A DNA stretch of 64,000 bases from Proteus appendicitidis (GCF_030271835.1 NZ_CP127389.1:2268001-2332000); one strand, 5' to 3'. Shown: positions 17,413-28,762, numbered from the stretch's first letter. The notes: generated by a model not told the origin, from the sequence alone. Program-made: numbers and translations.

Positions 17413-18261
17413 ATGCAACACCAAAATACACAAAAAAAAATACTGCGTACTATTTGCCCTGATGCAAAAGGGCTTATCGCTAAAATCACAAATATTTGCT
17501 ACAAACATCAGTTAAATATTGTTCAAAATAGTGAGTTTGTTGATCATCGTACAGGTCGCTTTTTTATGCGCACAGAGCTTGAAGGTATCTTTAATGATGA
17601 AACCTTTCTTGCCGATTTAGATGATGCCTTACCACAAGGCTCCAAGCGCGAATTAAACACCGCAGGCCGTCGTCGCATTGTTATTATGGTGACAAAAGAA
17701 GCACATTGCTTGGGTGACTTATTAATGAAAAGTGCATTTGGTGATTTGGATGTTGAAATTGCCGCAGTCATTGGTAATCACGATACGTTAAAACATTTAG
17801 TAGAACAATTTGATATTCCTTTCCATCTTGTTAGCCATGAAGGCTTAACCCGTGATCAGCATGATGAAAAGTTAATTGCACAAATTAATCAATACAAACC
17901 TGATTATGTGGTACTCGCAAAATACATGCGTGTATTAACACCGGCATTTGTACAGAACTTCCCAAATCAAATTATCAATATTCACCACTCTTTCTTACCT
18001 GCCTTTATTGGCGCTCGTCCTTACCATCAGGCTTATGAGCGTGGTGTTAAAATTATTGGTGCAACAGCACACTACGTAAATGATAATTTAGATGAAGGTC
18101 CTATCATCACTCAAAATGTGATTAATGTTGACCATACGTTTTCTGCTGAAGATATGATGAGAGCAGGTCGAGATGTTGAAAAGAATGTTCTTAGCCATGC
18201 TTTATATTGGGTGCTTTCACAACGTGTCTTCGTTTATGGTAACAGAACAATCATTTTATAA
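17413..18261 (+). CDS. purU: formyltetrahydrofolate deformylase
   Basis: Hydrolyses 10-formyl-THF to THF and formate, supplying formate for PurT and balancing the one-carbon pool. The 282 residues contain an N-terminal ACT domain (about 8-85, starting RTICPDAKGLIAKITN) and a C-terminal formyltransferase-fold domain. The catalytic region includes LAKYMRVL, INIHHSFLPAF with the essential Asn/His, and the Asp in LDEGPIITQ. E. coli PurU is 280 residues. A terminator follows at 18305. The gene leads into tRNA-Tyr as in E. coli. Confidence 0.97.
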   Translation: MQHQNTQKKILRTICPDAKGLIAKITNICYKHQLNIVQNSEFVDHRTGRFFMRTELEGIFNDETFLADLDDALPQGSKRELNTAGRRRIVIMVTKEAHCLGDLLMKSAFGDLDVEIAAVIGNHDTLKHLVEQFDIPFHLVSHEGLTRDQHDEKLIAQINQYKPDYVVLAKYMRVLTPAFVQNFPNQIINIHHSFLPAFIGARPYHQAYERGVKIIGATAHYVNDNLDEGPIITQNVINVDHTFSAEDMMRAGRDVEKNVLSHALYWVLSQRVFVYGNRTIIL

Positions 18262-18304
18262 GTTTTTTGTTACTCATAACGCAAACCGTGTGACTATTTA
18301 AAGG

Positions 18305-18340
18305 TAAACCGCGATATATTGCATATCGCGGTTTATTTTT
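18305..18340 (+). terminator. purU terminator
   Basis: Twelve-bp perfect stem aaaccgcgatat (18305-18316) with atatcgcggttt (18322-18333), then ATTTTTT. Confidence 0.92.
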
Positions 18341-18450
18341 TATCTCTTATTAAAAGAGATGATATTGCTTAAAATCAATACGATAGCGCATAAAGCTTGA
18401 ACGATACGCACAATTTTACAGCAGTCAGTCTATTTTTAGTAAAATAGCGC

Positions 18451-18478
18451 TTTACAGATCTCAGGTATTTGGTATTAT
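18451..18478 (+). promoter_or_regulatory. tRNA-Tyr promoter
   Basis: -35 TTTACA (18451-18456), 16-bp spacer, -10 TATTAT (18473-18478), followed by the GC-rich GCGCCCGC discriminator typical of stringently controlled stable RNA promoters. Confidence 0.75.
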
Positions 18479-18516
18479 TGCGCCCGCTGTCACGGACAGC
18501 AGAACAATTTAATGTT

Positions 18517-18601
<85 letters not shown>

Positions 18602-18632
18602 TCTCCTCTTAGCATCACTCCAAAAATTCCTT

Positions 18633-19496
18633 TTATTCCATTTTATCAATCAGATCCAGAAATCGATTCAATACACTTGAATGATACTTAGATTTATAGA
18701 TATAACAGCTATATCGTATTTCAGGTTGAGTTAATGGTATAAAGCATAAGTCTGCTTCATACTCACTTTTCAATGGGCTTTCATCTGTTAGTAAAAGAGA
18801 ATGATGCGTTTGAATAAAACGTAAACAGCAATTAAGATCATCCATTATTCTGACACACACGGTTTTTCCTCTATCCCCAATTTCACTCTCTAATTTTTTT
18901 ATCTTAGCTGTTTTGTATAATGCCGGATCACATAACCAAATATTTTCACTTAAAAGCCTATCAATATTATTATTCACACTATTCACGAGTGTTTTTTGGC
19001 AACAAATACCCAAGTGTTTATTTTCTATTTTATGAAGAAGACTAAATTTCTCACTAATAATTTTTTCAGAGCTTAATATTAATGTATTACCATCATAGTC
19101 GGGTATTTCTTCAAAGTTCTCTCTTGAAAATCGCATTATATTTATATGGGAATAATTTTTATTTGCTGCTTGATAAAACTGAGTTAAATACTGACTTTTC
19201 CCCCAATCATAATAAACATGAATGCTATTATTTATAATCCCCGATATATGTTTTTTAGTTATCTCTTTTTCCTGAAGATAGAGCGATTTCAAATCATTAT
19301 AAAGCTCTAAACCTTCTTGAGTTAAACTCATACCAAACTTCTCTCGCTTAAATAAACGCTTTCCTAACACGGCTTCAAAGTCTTTGATAGATTTAGCGAC
19401 GGGAGGCGTTGTGCGGTTCATTACCCGCGCTGCTTTACTTAACGAGCCATTTTCGACTACGGCCATAAAGGCTTCTAACTTACGAGAAAAAAACAT
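18633..19496 (-). CDS. LysR-family transcriptional regulator, unknown target
   Basis: 287 residues. The N-terminal winged helix-turn-helix (about 1-60) is clear: FMAVVENGSLSKAARVMNRTTPPVAKSIKDFE, then LFKREKFGMSLTQEG. The effector domain is poorly conserved. The gene is AT-rich, has a lysine/isoleucine/asparagine-rich product, and stands alone between the 3' end of tRNA-Tyr and xthA, where E. coli-like gene order breaks. This fits a horizontally acquired or fast-evolving regulator. I do not recognise the subgroup. No neighbouring gene is an obvious target; autoregulation is likely by family habit only. Confidence 0.85.
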   Translation of the reverse strand: MFFSRKLEAFMAVVENGSLSKAARVMNRTTPPVAKSIKDFEAVLGKRLFKREKFGMSLTQEGLELYNDLKSLYLQEKEITKKHISGIINNSIHVYYDWGKSQYLTQFYQAANKNYSHINIMRFSRENFEEIPDYDGNTLILSSEKIISEKFSLLHKIENKHLGICCQKTLVNSVNNNIDRLLSENIWLCDPALYKTAKIKKLESEIGDRGKTVCVRIMDDLNCCLRFIQTHHSLLLTDESPLKSEYEADLCFIPLTQPEIRYSCYIYKSKYHSSVLNRFLDLIDKME

Positions 19497-19943
19497 AATT
19501 CACCATTCCTTTGCTGTGTAGAATAAAATAATTTTATTGATTCATTTAATGTAAATAAAATAGTGATTAATTAATTTAAAAATTAACTTTATATAAAAGT
19601 AGTTTTATATAAATATTTTTTTACCTCCTTTTAATGAATACAATTTATAACTACAATATTATTTTTATTATGTCATCATTCTTCACATATAAAGAATAAT
19701 AATACTTATATTCTTCTATCAAAGATTAGTTTATGTTTCTAGTTTGTTTAATTAATATTTTTTGTTATACAATTAATTATTTTTATTAAATTAGCACACT
19801 CTATTTAATGGCTTTTATTTTTATCTAATTTTATCTTTCTCTTGATAAGCTGTGCCATCATTTCTGTGATTTGCTTACATTCATTTTGCGATCCTGCTAG
19901 TATAAGACATCCTATTATTCAATATATAAATGGTTACAGTCAC
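19497..19943. other. AT-rich intergenic region between lysR gene and xthA
   Basis: About 450 bases, extremely AT-rich with long A/T runs, no credible gene. It must hold the promoter of the leftward LysR gene and that of xthA. An open frame from 19842 joins xthA but is not family-like. Confidence 0.6.
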
Positions 19944-20750
19944 ATGAAATTTGTCTCTTTCAATATTAACGGTTTACGCGCTCGTCCTCACCAACTTGAA
20001 GCTATCATAGAAAAACACCAGCCAGATGTTATTGGGCTTCAAGAAACGAAAGTTCATGATGATATGTTTCCATTAGATACTGTGGGTGCCTTGGGTTACC
20101 ATGTTTTCTATCATGGTCAAAAAGGGCATTATGGGGTTGCCTTACTCACAAAAGAAAAACCTGTCGCAGTACGTAAAGGCTTTCCTGGTGATGACGATGA
20201 TGCTCAACGTCGAATGATCATGGCAGATATCGAAACACCAGCAGGCTTATTAACCGTTATGAATGGTTATTTTCCTCAAGGTGAAAGCCGTGATCATGAA
20301 ACTAAATTTCCAGCCAAAGAAAAATTCTATGCTGATCTGCAAAATTATCTAACCACCAGCTTACAACCGACCTCTCCAGTACTGATTATGGGTGATTTAA
20401 ATATTAGCCCAACAGATAAAGATATTGGTATTGGCGAAAATAATATGAAACGTTGGTTAAAAACAGGTAAGTGTTCTTTCCTACCCGAAGAGCGGGAATG
20501 GCTGGCAACTTTAATGGGTTGGGGATTAACGGATACCTTCCGCCAACAACATCCTGAAGCTAATGATCAATTCTCGTGGTTTGACTATCGTTCTAAAGGG
20601 TTCGACGATAACCGAGGCTTACGCATTGACTTACTTTTGGCAAGTCGCTGCTTAGCGGATAATTGTATTTCAACAGGAATTGATTACGAGATCCGTGGAA
20701 TGGAAAAACCCTCTGATCACGCGCCAGTTTGGGCTGAATTTAAAATCTAA
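19944..20750 (+). CDS. xthA: exodeoxyribonuclease III
   Basis: Major AP endonuclease and 3'-5' exonuclease of base excision repair. The 268 residues equal E. coli. The start at 19944 gives [19 protein letters not shown]; a longer open frame adds 34 residues with no family match. Catalytic elements of the exonuclease/endonuclease/phosphatase fold are visible: Asn7 (FNING), Glu34 (LQETK), [16 protein letters not shown] (Asp and Asn), LRIDLLLAS and the final SDHAPVWA with the catalytic Asp-His. It is monocistronic with a bidirectional terminator. Confidence 0.98.
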   Translation: MKFVSFNINGLRARPHQLEAIIEKHQPDVIGLQETKVHDDMFPLDTVGALGYHVFYHGQKGHYGVALLTKEKPVAVRKGFPGDDDDAQRRMIMADIETPAGLLTVMNGYFPQGESRDHETKFPAKEKFYADLQNYLTTSLQPTSPVLIMGDLNISPTDKDIGIGENNMKRWLKTGKCSFLPEEREWLATLMGWGLTDTFRQQHPEANDQFSWFDYRSKGFDDNRGLRIDLLLASRCLADNCISTGIDYEIRGMEKPSDHAPVWAEFKI

Positions 20751-20772
20751 TCAGATAAAATTTTAATTCAAT

Positions 20773-20808
20773 AAAAGCACTTCCCTAAATAATAGAGGAA
20801 GTGCTTTT
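20773..20808. terminator. bidirectional terminator between xthA and topB
   Basis: aaaagcacttcc (20773-20784) with ggaagtgctttt (20797-20808); A and T runs on both flanks. Confidence 0.9.
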
Positions 20809-20817
20809 TATTGGAGC

Positions 20818-22779
20818 TTAATTATCCGTCGTTGTTTCTTTACTCTGCGCTTTATTTTTTGTGGCGCTTGCTTTGTGATTTCCTTTAGTTGCTGTTTTGC
20901 GCTTTTTATTATGCGCGGGTGCGGGAAGATTTCTAAAAGCTTGAATATTCGGACGACGTTTCGCTTGAGTAATCAACTCTATCAAGGTGTTATTTAATGG
21001 CATCATAAAATCTTGATATTTAAATTGCTTCTCACTAATTTGCGTGAGTATCGATTCCCAATGTGCAGTCATATCCGGTAAAGTTGCCATATCTGGCAAT
21101 ACATGAATTAATGCTCTACCGGCTGGCGTTGAATTAATGGCTCGCCCTTTCTTTTGCAAAAAGCCACGCTTAAATAACAGCTCAATAATTCCCGCTCTTG
21201 TCGCTTCAGTACCTAATCCATCCGTTGCTCTTAGGATTTTCTTAAGTTCTTTATCTTGAACAAAGCGTGCAATTCCGGTCATAGCAGAAAGCAATGTTGC
21301 ATCAGTAAAAGGTCTTGGAGGCTGCGTTTGCTTTTCAACAATCTCGCCCTTTTCACACAGCAATTCATCACCCTTCGCCACTATTGGCAATGCAGAACCG
21401 TCATTTTCATCATCTTGTTCTTTCGCACCTAATAATATTCGCCATCCTGCTTGCGCTAAAAAACGCGCTTTAGCAATAAACTTGCCATTCTCAATATCAA
21501 GTTCAATAACGCATTTACGATAAACAGCATCAGGCATAAATTGCATTAGATATTGGCGCGCCACGAGATAATAAATATTTTTCTCATTTTCACTTAATGA
21601 GATATTACCCGTTTTTGCCGTTGGAATAATCGCATGGTGAGCATCAACTTTTTTGTCATCCCAACAACGATTCTTTTTATCAATATCGAGAGTATCTTGC
21701 GGCAATAGGCTTGCATCATGTGTGCTAATCGCATTAATAACGGCATGACGACCCGCAAAATGTTCATCAGGTAGATAACGGCTGTCAGAACGCGGATAAG
21801 TGATTAGTTTATGTGTTTCATATAGGCGCTGGCACGTATCTAAAACTTGTTGTGCGCTTAAACCAAAGCGTTTTGCCGCTTCAATTTGTAATGCGGAAAG
21901 TGAAAAAGGAAGTGGTGCTATTTCAGATTCTTGCTTATCTTGATAATCCGTTACATTTGCAGGTTTGTCTTTGATTCGTTCAACAACATGCTCTGCAAGT
22001 TTACGATGTAATAACCGCCCTTCTTCATCTTGCCAAGGTTCACAATGTTCACTTGGTTGCCAAATCGCGGTAAAGCGTTCATCAGCAGGTGTGACAACAT
22101 GTGCTTTCACTTCAAAGAAATCTTTAGGCACGAAGTTTTCAATTTCTTCATCACGACGGACCACTAAGCCTAATACTGGCGTTTGTACTCGCCCTACTGA
22201 TAATACACCTTGGTAGCCATTGCGTTGACCTAAAAGCGTATAAGCTCGAGTCATGTTAATACCATAAAGCCAGTCTGCTCTTGCTCGCGCCAAAGCAGAT
22301 ACGCACAATGGGACAAATTCATGGTTATAACGTAGCTTATCAATAGCTCGCGTCACTGCGGCTGGGTTTAAGTCATTAATTAAGCAACGACGCGCCTGTT
22401 TTCTTTGCTCTTCACTGATATTTAAATAGTTAAGCACTTCATCGACTAAGAGCTGACCTTCGCGATCGGGGTCCCCCGCGTGGATCACTTCTTTTGCCTG
22501 CTTAAGTAGTGTTTTGATGGTTTCTAGCTGCTTTTTAACATCAGCTCGGGGCTTGAGTTGCCATTTTTCAGGAATAATGGGCAAATCATCTAACGACCAG
22601 CGGGCGTACCGCGGGTCGTATGCATCCGGCTCAGCTTGTTCAAGTAAGTGACCAACACACCACGTCACATACTGGTTATCACCACAAAGAATAAAGCCAT
22701 CGCCCCGTTTATGGGGCTTTGGCAATACGTCAGCAATAGCGCGAGCAAGGCTGGGTTTTTCTGCAATAAATAATCTCAT
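20818..22779 (-). CDS. topB: DNA topoisomerase III
   Basis: Type IA topoisomerase that decatenates replication and recombination intermediates. The 653 residues equal E. coli TopB. The TOPRIM domain opens with [17 protein letters not shown] (catalytic Glu at about 7) and holds the DPDREGQ acidic triad near 103-109. The catalytic Tyr lies in [12 protein letters not shown] near residue 328. The type III decatenation-loop region is present. The tail is lysine-rich (KKRKTATKG). The stop of selD is 4 bases upstream of its start, so ydjA-selD-topB form one transcript, as in E. coli. Confidence 0.97.
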   Translation of the reverse strand: MRLFIAEKPSLARAIADVLPKPHKRGDGFILCGDNQYVTWCVGHLLEQAEPDAYDPRYARWSLDDLPIIPEKWQLKPRADVKKQLETIKTLLKQAKEVIHAGDPDREGQLLVDEVLNYLNISEEQRKQARRCLINDLNPAAVTRAIDKLRYNHEFVPLCVSALARARADWLYGINMTRAYTLLGQRNGYQGVLSVGRVQTPVLGLVVRRDEEIENFVPKDFFEVKAHVVTPADERFTAIWQPSEHCEPWQDEEGRLLHRKLAEHVVERIKDKPANVTDYQDKQESEIAPLPFSLSALQIEAAKRFGLSAQQVLDTCQRLYETHKLITYPRSDSRYLPDEHFAGRHAVINAISTHDASLLPQDTLDIDKKNRCWDDKKVDAHHAIIPTAKTGNISLSENEKNIYYLVARQYLMQFMPDAVYRKCVIELDIENGKFIAKARFLAQAGWRILLGAKEQDDENDGSALPIVAKGDELLCEKGEIVEKQTQPPRPFTDATLLSAMTGIARFVQDKELKKILRATDGLGTEATRAGIIELLFKRGFLQKKGRAINSTPAGRALIHVLPDMATLPDMTAHWESILTQISEKQFKYQDFMMPLNNTLIELITQAKRRPNIQAFRNLPAPAHNKKRKTATKGNHKASATKNKAQSKETTTDN

Positions 22780-22783
22780 TACG

Positions 22784-23827
22784 TTAGTTAGTCACTTCAA
22801 TCAACGCTTTTCCAGCTACTGGCGTAGTTAGCTCACCAATAGACGTTAATTCAATATCAAAACGTGAAGCAACTTCTTTCACTTGTTCAACCGCTTCAGG
22901 CAATACTGCTAATAATAAGCCACCTGATGTTTGCGGATCACAGAGTAATTTACGTTGCATTTCAGTGATCTCACCGATTAAATGACCATAACTTTCAAAG
23001 TTACGACCTGTACCACCAGGAACACAGCCTTGTTCAATATAAGACTCTACTTCTGGCAATCTTGGAACTTGTGAGAAATGAATCGTGGCTTGTACACCAG
23101 AGCCATCACAGATTTCGCTTAAATGCCCTAATAAACCGAATCCTGTAACGTCCGTCATTGCAGTGACGCCTTCGATATCAGAAAAATCAGACCCGGCTTT
23201 ATTCATACGGCACATAATTTCTGTCGCTAATCCTTGATGTTCTGGTTTTAGCAGACCTTTTTTCTCAGCCGTTGTTAATACACCGATACCCAAAGGTTTA
23301 GTTAAAAAGAGCTGACACCCTGCTTTAGCTTCACTGTTTTTCTTTACTTTGCTTACAGGCACAACACCGGTTACGGCAAGACCAAAAATAGGTTCTGGCG
23401 CATCAATTGAGTGACCACCAGCCAGTGAAATACCAGCTTCTTGGCAAGCTGCTCGACCACCTTCAATGACTTCACGCGCAATTTCTGGTGCCAGTTTATT
23501 AATAGGCCAGCCTAAAATAGCGATTGCCATAATAGGTTTTCCACCCATTGCAAAAATATCGCTAATTGCATTCGTTGCAGCGATACGTCCAAAATCATAA
23601 GGATTATCAACGATTGGCATAAAGAAATCAGTGGTGCTGATAATACCTGTACCATTTCCTAAATCATAAACAGCAGCATCATCTTTGGTTTCATTGCCTA
23701 CGAGTAGGTGAGGATCATGAAATTTAGCTTGTTCGCTATGTAAAATGGTTTCTAAAACTTTTGGCGAGATTTTACAACCACAACCTGCACCATGACTGTA
23801 TTGTGTTAAACGAATTGCTTCAGACAT
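22784..23827 (-). CDS. selD: selenide, water dikinase (selenophosphate synthetase)
   Basis: Makes selenophosphate from selenide and ATP for selenocysteine tRNA and selenouridine. The 347 residues equal E. coli. The N-terminal catalytic motif is GAGCGCK, with the essential Cys16 and Lys19 followed by ISPKVLE. ATP/metal-binding aspartates appear in [17 protein letters not shown] and GGHSID. It encodes cysteine, not selenocysteine, at the active site. Co-transcribed with ydjA (upstream, 15 bases) and topB (downstream, 4 bases). Its presence implies that the organism makes selenoproteins. Confidence 0.97.
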   Translation of the reverse strand: MSEAIRLTQYSHGAGCGCKISPKVLETILHSEQAKFHDPHLLVGNETKDDAAVYDLGNGTGIISTTDFFMPIVDNPYDFGRIAATNAISDIFAMGGKPIMAIAILGWPINKLAPEIAREVIEGGRAACQEAGISLAGGHSIDAPEPIFGLAVTGVVPVSKVKKNSEAKAGCQLFLTKPLGIGVLTTAEKKGLLKPEHQGLATEIMCRMNKAGSDFSDIEGVTAMTDVTGFGLLGHLSEICDGSGVQATIHFSQVPRLPEVESYIEQGCVPGGTGRNFESYGHLIGEITEMQRKLLCDPQTSGGLLLAVLPEAVEQVKEVASRFDIELTSIGELTTPVAGKALIEVTN

Positions 23828-23842
23828 AACATGCCATCCTTT

Positions 23843-24394
23843 TTAAAAATAAGTCACAAAATCAGTTAAGTCAGCAGGAGAAACCGTCATTGGCGCTTTC
23901 AGAGCTGGCGTGCCTAAATAAAGGAAACCAATAATCTGGTCGTGTTCACCACAGCCAAGCCCTTCTCTTACAACCGCATCATGAGTCCAAGAACCTGAAC
24001 GCCAAATTCCCCCAAATCCTTGAGCAACAGCGGCCATTTGCATTGCTTGTACGCAACAACCGGCTGCAACAACTTGTTCCCATTCAGGAACTTTAGGATG
24101 ATCTTTCACTTGCGCAATAACAGTGATGATCAATGGGGCGCGAAAAGGTGCATTTTTTGCTTTTTCTTCAACTTCTGGCCCTAAATTACCCACAACTGCC
24201 GCTTTATGAAGTAATTGGCTAAAACGTTCAATACCTTCATTTTGCATCACAACGAAATGCCACGGCTTAAGCGCACCATGATCAGGCGCACGCATACCGG
24301 CTTGTAAAATAGCATTGAGGGCTTCATTATCGGGGGCTGGAGTAGTCAGTCGAGAAGCTGAACGGCGGTTCAAAAGCAGTGTTAATGCATCCAT
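23843..24394 (-). CDS. ydjA: nitroreductase-family protein YdjA
   Basis: Small FMN-dependent nitroreductase-fold protein of 183 residues, identical in length to E. coli YdjA. The N-terminal [12 protein letters not shown] is the FMN-contacting segment. [14 protein letters not shown] (about 33-46) and [12 protein letters not shown] (about 126-137) are YdjA signatures. The physiological substrate is unknown. First gene of the ydjA-selD-topB unit. Confidence 0.93.
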   Translation of the reverse strand: MDALTLLLNRRSASRLTTPAPDNEALNAILQAGMRAPDHGALKPWHFVVMQNEGIERFSQLLHKAAVVGNLGPEVEEKAKNAPFRAPLIITVIAQVKDHPKVPEWEQVVAAGCCVQAMQMAAVAQGFGGIWRSGSWTHDAVVREGLGCGEHDQIIGFLYLGTPALKAPMTVSPADLTDFVTYF

Positions 24395-24939
24395 TTTTAT
24401 TCTCCTGTCAGCATTTTATTTTAGCAAGATCCCATTCTTATGGGGATGGACAGTTCTTATCAATTCGCAGTATAACAAACCGTTATATTACCACCATCCG
24501 CAAATTTAGGCGGGAATTTTTCTAAAAATCAGCTGTGTGGTTATTTAATCGTAATTTATTGTTCATAAAATGATTAATCTTAGCTTACTCAGTTAATTTA
24601 CGCTGATTTTGATCCTATTTTTCTTTTTAACTCGACAATTTTCTATATTACTTTAATGCCTGTTTGTATGAATTTATTGAGCTATTTTTACAAAAGATAA
24701 ATATTGGCTTAATAACACCTTAAGTAAAAAGTTATCATTCGTGGTTTCCTAAAAATCAATGACAGACATTCAATAAGAGCTATATTAGAATATTCTTTCA
24801 TTGTTATTGTTATTCTCTCTATTGCTAACAACATTTTTTGTTTTAATAGTATGAGATTATGTGAATGTAGCCTGCTTACCAGTAATTCTAGCATGACTGT
24901 TTAGGATTAAATTTTAGCTTTACATGATGTGGAGATAAT
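24395..24939. other. ydjA-sppA divergent intergenic region (545 bp)
   Basis: AT-rich DNA with no credible gene: the open frames over 60 codons inside it lack ribosome-binding sites and recognisable motifs. It should carry the promoters of both flanking transcripts. A weak GTGGAGA ribosome-binding site precedes the sppA ATG. Confidence 0.6.
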
Positions 24940-26796
24940 ATGAATAAAATTATGGAGTTAATCGGCGCAATATTAAAATTCAGTTGGCAAGCCGTTAACT
25001 TTATCAGGAAATTAATCTTAAACGTTATTTTCTTTTTCCTTCTCTTTCTGGTCATTGGTATTTTCTTAATTAGCAAAGAAGCACAAAAACCGATGGATTA
25101 TGAAGGCGCACTTCTTGTTGATCTTAAAGGTGTGATTGTTGACCAAACTGCAACCCAAAATCCTTTAGGAGAAGTTGGACGGGAGCTTTTAGGCGTTTCG
25201 AGTAGCCAGCTTCAAGAAAATTCATTATTTGAAGTCGTCGATACACTACGCCTCGCCGCTCAAGATCCGAAAATTAAAGGCATGGTGCTTAAACTTGATG
25301 AATTTGCAGGTGCAGATCAGCCTTCGCTAAATTATATTGGTAAAGCACTGAGTGAATTTAAAAAGACAGGTAAACCCATTTTTGCAGTGAGTGGCTATTA
25401 CAGTCAGCCACAATATTATCTCGCTTCTTATGCAGATAAAATTTATCTCACACCTCAAGGTGCAGTGGGTATTTATGGTTTTGGCTTTCAAAATCTCTAT
25501 TACAAAACACTGTTAGAAAATTTAAAAGTAAGTACTCATATTTTCCGCGTAGGAACGTATAAATCTGCGGTGGAGCCGTTAATGCGTAATGACATGTCTG
25601 CGGAATCTCGAGAAGCTTCATTACGTTTAGTTAATGCACTGTGGTCTACTTATTTAACCCAAGTAGCAGAAAACCGTAGCATTACCACAGAAGATGTTTT
25701 CCCAGGTGCAAAAGAGATGATTGCACAGCTACGTAATGCAGATGGGGATAACGCAACTTATGCGCTAAATCGTAAATTAGTGGATTCTGTAAGCTCATAC
25801 GCTCAATTTGAAGCTGATATGACAGAAGCCTTTCAGTGGGATAATGAGAGCAACCAATTTAACAATATCAGTATTTATGATTATGCCGATACGTTAACTT
25901 CATCATTACCTGCAAACGATGAAGGTAATATTGCCGTAGTCGTTGTTCAAGGTGCCATTATTGACGGTGAAAGCATTCCAGGCTCTGCGGGCGGTGCCAC
26001 TATTGCAAATCAAATTCGCCAAGCACGTTTAGATCCTAATATCCGAGCGCTTGTATTACGTGTAAATAGCCCCGGCGGAAGTGTTTCAGCATCAGAACAA
26101 ATTCGTAGTGAAGTTGAAGCCTTTAAACAACAGAAAAAACATGTGGTTGTCTCAATGGGAGGATTAGCTGCATCGGGGGGATATTGGATCTCCACACCTG
26201 CAAATAAGATTATTGCTAGTCCTTCAACATTAACGGGTTCTATTGGTATTTTCGGTGTTATTAATACCTTTGAAAATAGCCTAGAGTCTATTGGTGTTTA
26301 TACCGATGGTGTCACAACTTCACCTTTAGCAGGATTATCTGTCACCAATAAGTTACCTGAAGAATTTGCCGAGCTTTTACAATTAAATATTGAGAGTGGC
26401 TATAAAACATTTATTAATTTAGTTGCGGAATCTCGAAAGAAAACACCTGCACAAGTCGATCGTATTGCACAAGGTCGTGTATGGGTAGGAATAGATGCAA
26501 AAAATGTGGGCTTAGTCGATGAGTTTGGTGATTTTGATGACGCTATTGATGCTGTTGCTAAAATGGCAAAAATTAAAGAGCCAGTTATTGATTGGATGAA
26601 GCCAGAATTAAGTCTCTCTGAACAGATAATCATGAGCTTATCAAATAATGCAAAAGCCATTATCCCTGATCCATTACAAGCTTATTTACCAGCCCCTATT
26701 TTAAGAGAAGTAAAATCACAAACAGAGTTTTACCGCAATATGAATGATCCGCTAAACCGTTATACGTATTGCTTATCTTGTGGTGATATTCAATAA
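24940..26796 (+). CDS. sppA: signal peptide peptidase SppA (protease IV)
   Basis: Membrane-anchored serine protease that degrades cleaved signal peptides. The 618 residues equal E. coli SppA. A single N-terminal transmembrane segment lies at about 27-45, followed by two tandem peptidase S49 domains. The catalytic dyad is visible as Lys208 in VGTYKSAVEP (N-terminal domain) and Ser412 in GGLAASGGYW (C-terminal domain), with NSPGGS before it. This is the 67K enterobacterial form with the dyad shared between the two halves. A terminator follows, and ansA and pncA come next as in E. coli. Confidence 0.97.
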   Translation: MNKIMELIGAILKFSWQAVNFIRKLILNVIFFFLLFLVIGIFLISKEAQKPMDYEGALLVDLKGVIVDQTATQNPLGEVGRELLGVSSSQLQENSLFEVVDTLRLAAQDPKIKGMVLKLDEFAGADQPSLNYIGKALSEFKKTGKPIFAVSGYYSQPQYYLASYADKIYLTPQGAVGIYGFGFQNLYYKTLLENLKVSTHIFRVGTYKSAVEPLMRNDMSAESREASLRLVNALWSTYLTQVAENRSITTEDVFPGAKEMIAQLRNADGDNATYALNRKLVDSVSSYAQFEADMTEAFQWDNESNQFNNISIYDYADTLTSSLPANDEGNIAVVVVQGAIIDGESIPGSAGGATIANQIRQARLDPNIRALVLRVNSPGGSVSASEQIRSEVEAFKQQKKHVVVSMGGLAASGGYWISTPANKIIASPSTLTGSIGIFGVINTFENSLESIGVYTDGVTTSPLAGLSVTNKLPEEFAELLQLNIESGYKTFINLVAESRKKTPAQVDRIAQGRVWVGIDAKNVGLVDEFGDFDDAIDAVAKMAKIKEPVIDWMKPELSLSEQIIMSLSNNAKAIIPDPLQAYLPAPILREVKSQTEFYRNMNDPLNRYTYCLSCGDIQ

Positions 26797-26809
26797 CCGT
26801 TTCTGTCTC

Positions 26810-26842
26810 AACACCTGCTCTTTCAGGGCAGGTGTTTTTCTC
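26810..26842 (+). terminator. sppA terminator
   Basis: acacctgc (26811-26818) with gcaggtgt (26828-26835), then a long T-rich tract. Confidence 0.88.
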
Positions 26843-27041
26843 TTTTTTTCCTAACTTTATTTGGCATAATATACTAACGATTATTTTTTACTCATTCTTA
26901 TCAATCCTATTTTTAACACAATGATTTAAAGCAGATATTCATTGATCTCTATTTTCTTTTTTTAGCATCCTTTCCTTTTTTTATTCTGTAAACTCCCTAT
27001 AATCAGGTATTTCTCACAGCCTAATAAGAGTGTTTTGTCTG

Positions 27042-28064
27042 ATGCAAAAGAAATCAATCTACGTTGTATACACGGGTGGCACTATTGGTATGCAACATTC
27101 TGAACACGGCTATATTCCTGTATCAGGGCATTTGCAACGTCAATTAGCCAAAATGCCAGAGTTCCATCGCGAAGAAATGCCTGATTTCACAATCAAAGAG
27201 CATCTTCCACTGATCGACTCTTCAAATATTACCCCTGAAGATTGGCAATCCATCGCTGATGATATTAGTGAAAATTATCACAACTATGATGGATTCGTTA
27301 TTCTTCATGGTACTGATACCATGGCATTTACCGCTTCTGCACTCTCTTTTATGTTTGAGAATCTTAGCAAGCCGATTATCGTTACTGGCTCTCAAATTCC
27401 CTTAGAAGCCTTACGGTCTGATGGGCAAACAAACCTATTAAATGCGCTTTATCTCGCCGCACATCATCCTATTAATGAAGTAGCGCTATTTTTCAATAAC
27501 ACACTGTATCGCGGAAACCGCACCGTAAAAGCACATGCTGATGGCTTTAATGCCTTTGCATCACCGAATAGCGCGCCACTGTTAGAAGCGGGAATTAATA
27601 TTAAACAATTTAAAATTAATTCCTTTCCAAAAAGAAATGGTGAATTTACTGCACATAATATTACGCCTCAGCCTATCGGTGTTGTTACAATTTATCCGGG
27701 TCTTTCCGATGAAATCGTTAAAAATATTCTGATGCAACCTGTGAAAGCCTTAATATTGCGCTCTTATGGTGTCGGTAATGCACCCTCACACCCTGCACTA
27801 CTTTCGACCCTACGTGAAGCAACAGAGCGTGGTATTGTTGTTATCAACCTGACACAATGTATTTCTGGCCGAGTCAATATGGAAGGTTATGCAACAGGTC
27901 AAGCATTAGCGGAAGTAGGTGTGATCAGTGGCTTTGATATGACATTTGAAGCAACATTAACTAAACTGCATTATCTCCTTAGCCAACAATATAATTACAC
28001 TGAAATTTGCCGACTAATGCAACAAAACCTACGTGGTGAAATGACATTAAACGATAACGACTAA
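27042..28064 (+). CDS. ansA: L-asparaginase I (cytoplasmic)
   Basis: Hydrolyses asparagine to aspartate and ammonia in the cytoplasm. 340 residues from the ATG at 27042 (MQKKSIYVVYTGGTIGMQ), which matches E. coli AnsA; a GTG at 27030 would add four residues and would overlap the AAGAG ribosome-binding site. The catalytic threonines are in YTGGTIG (about 10-16) and HGTDTM (about 90-95), with the Lys in the SYGVGNAP region downstream. No signal peptide, consistent with type I. pncA follows after 19 bases, so the two are probably co-transcribed. Confidence 0.96.
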   Translation: MQKKSIYVVYTGGTIGMQHSEHGYIPVSGHLQRQLAKMPEFHREEMPDFTIKEHLPLIDSSNITPEDWQSIADDISENYHNYDGFVILHGTDTMAFTASALSFMFENLSKPIIVTGSQIPLEALRSDGQTNLLNALYLAAHHPINEVALFFNNTLYRGNRTVKAHADGFNAFASPNSAPLLEAGINIKQFKINSFPKRNGEFTAHNITPQPIGVVTIYPGLSDEIVKNILMQPVKALILRSYGVGNAPSHPALLSTLREATERGIVVINLTQCISGRVNMEGYATGQALAEVGVISGFDMTFEATLTKLHYLLSQQYNYTEICRLMQQNLRGEMTLNDND

Positions 28065-28083
28065 GTTTAATCTAAAGGTAAAA

Positions 28084-28731
28084 GTGGTGAAAAATTCTGC
28101 ACTGTTATTGGTTGATATACAAAACGATTTTTGTACAGGTGGTGCATTAGCTGTTAATGAAAGCGACATAGTTATACAAACAGCCAACCAACTTATTTAT
28201 AGTTTCAATCAATCTAAAAATCCGATTATTGCCAGCTTAGACTGGCATCCAGCCGATCATCTTAGCTTTGCTGAAAATTCAGGCACTGTTGTGGGAGAGA
28301 TCGGCACACTAAATGGCTTACCACAAGTTTGGTGGCCAGTACATTGTGTACAAAATTCTTATGGCGCTGCATTTCATCCAGAATTAAATCAAGCACTCAT
28401 TAATCATATTATTTACAAAGGGCAAAACCACCTTATTGATAGTTATAGTGCTTTTTTTGATAACGACCACGAATACCAAACAGGCTTGCATACACTTTTA
28501 CAAACATTAAATATAAAACATCTTTATATTTTAGGAATTGCTACAGATTACTGTGTCAAATTTACAGTGCTAGATGCATTGTTATTAGGATATCAGGTTT
28601 CAGTTGTTACAGACGGTTGTCGCGGTGTCAATATTCAAGATGACGATAGCGAAAAAGCATTAGAAGAAATGAGAGCAAAAGGCGCAGCGTTAATTGATTC
28701 AGCACATTGGCTTAATCGTAACAATCAATAG
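28084..28731 (+). CDS. pncA: nicotinamidase
   Basis: Converts nicotinamide to nicotinate in NAD salvage; the family also activates pyrazinamide. 215 residues. The start is GTG (28084; a second GTG follows at 28087). The catalytic triad can be read as Asp in LLVDIQNDF, Lys in YKGQN and Cys in ATDYCVKFT. The metal site is formed by DWHPADH. Cis-peptide and terminal signature TDGCRGV is present. It is downstream of ansA as in E. coli. Confidence 0.95.
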   Translation: MVKNSALLLVDIQNDFCTGGALAVNESDIVIQTANQLIYSFNQSKNPIIASLDWHPADHLSFAENSGTVVGEIGTLNGLPQVWWPVHCVQNSYGAAFHPELNQALINHIIYKGQNHLIDSYSAFFDNDHEYQTGLHTLLQTLNIKHLYILGIATDYCVKFTVLDALLLGYQVSVVTDGCRGVNIQDDDSEKALEEMRAKGAALIDSAHWLNRNNQ

Positions 28732-28762
28732 GTTCGTTATTTTCTTTATCTTTATAAAATGG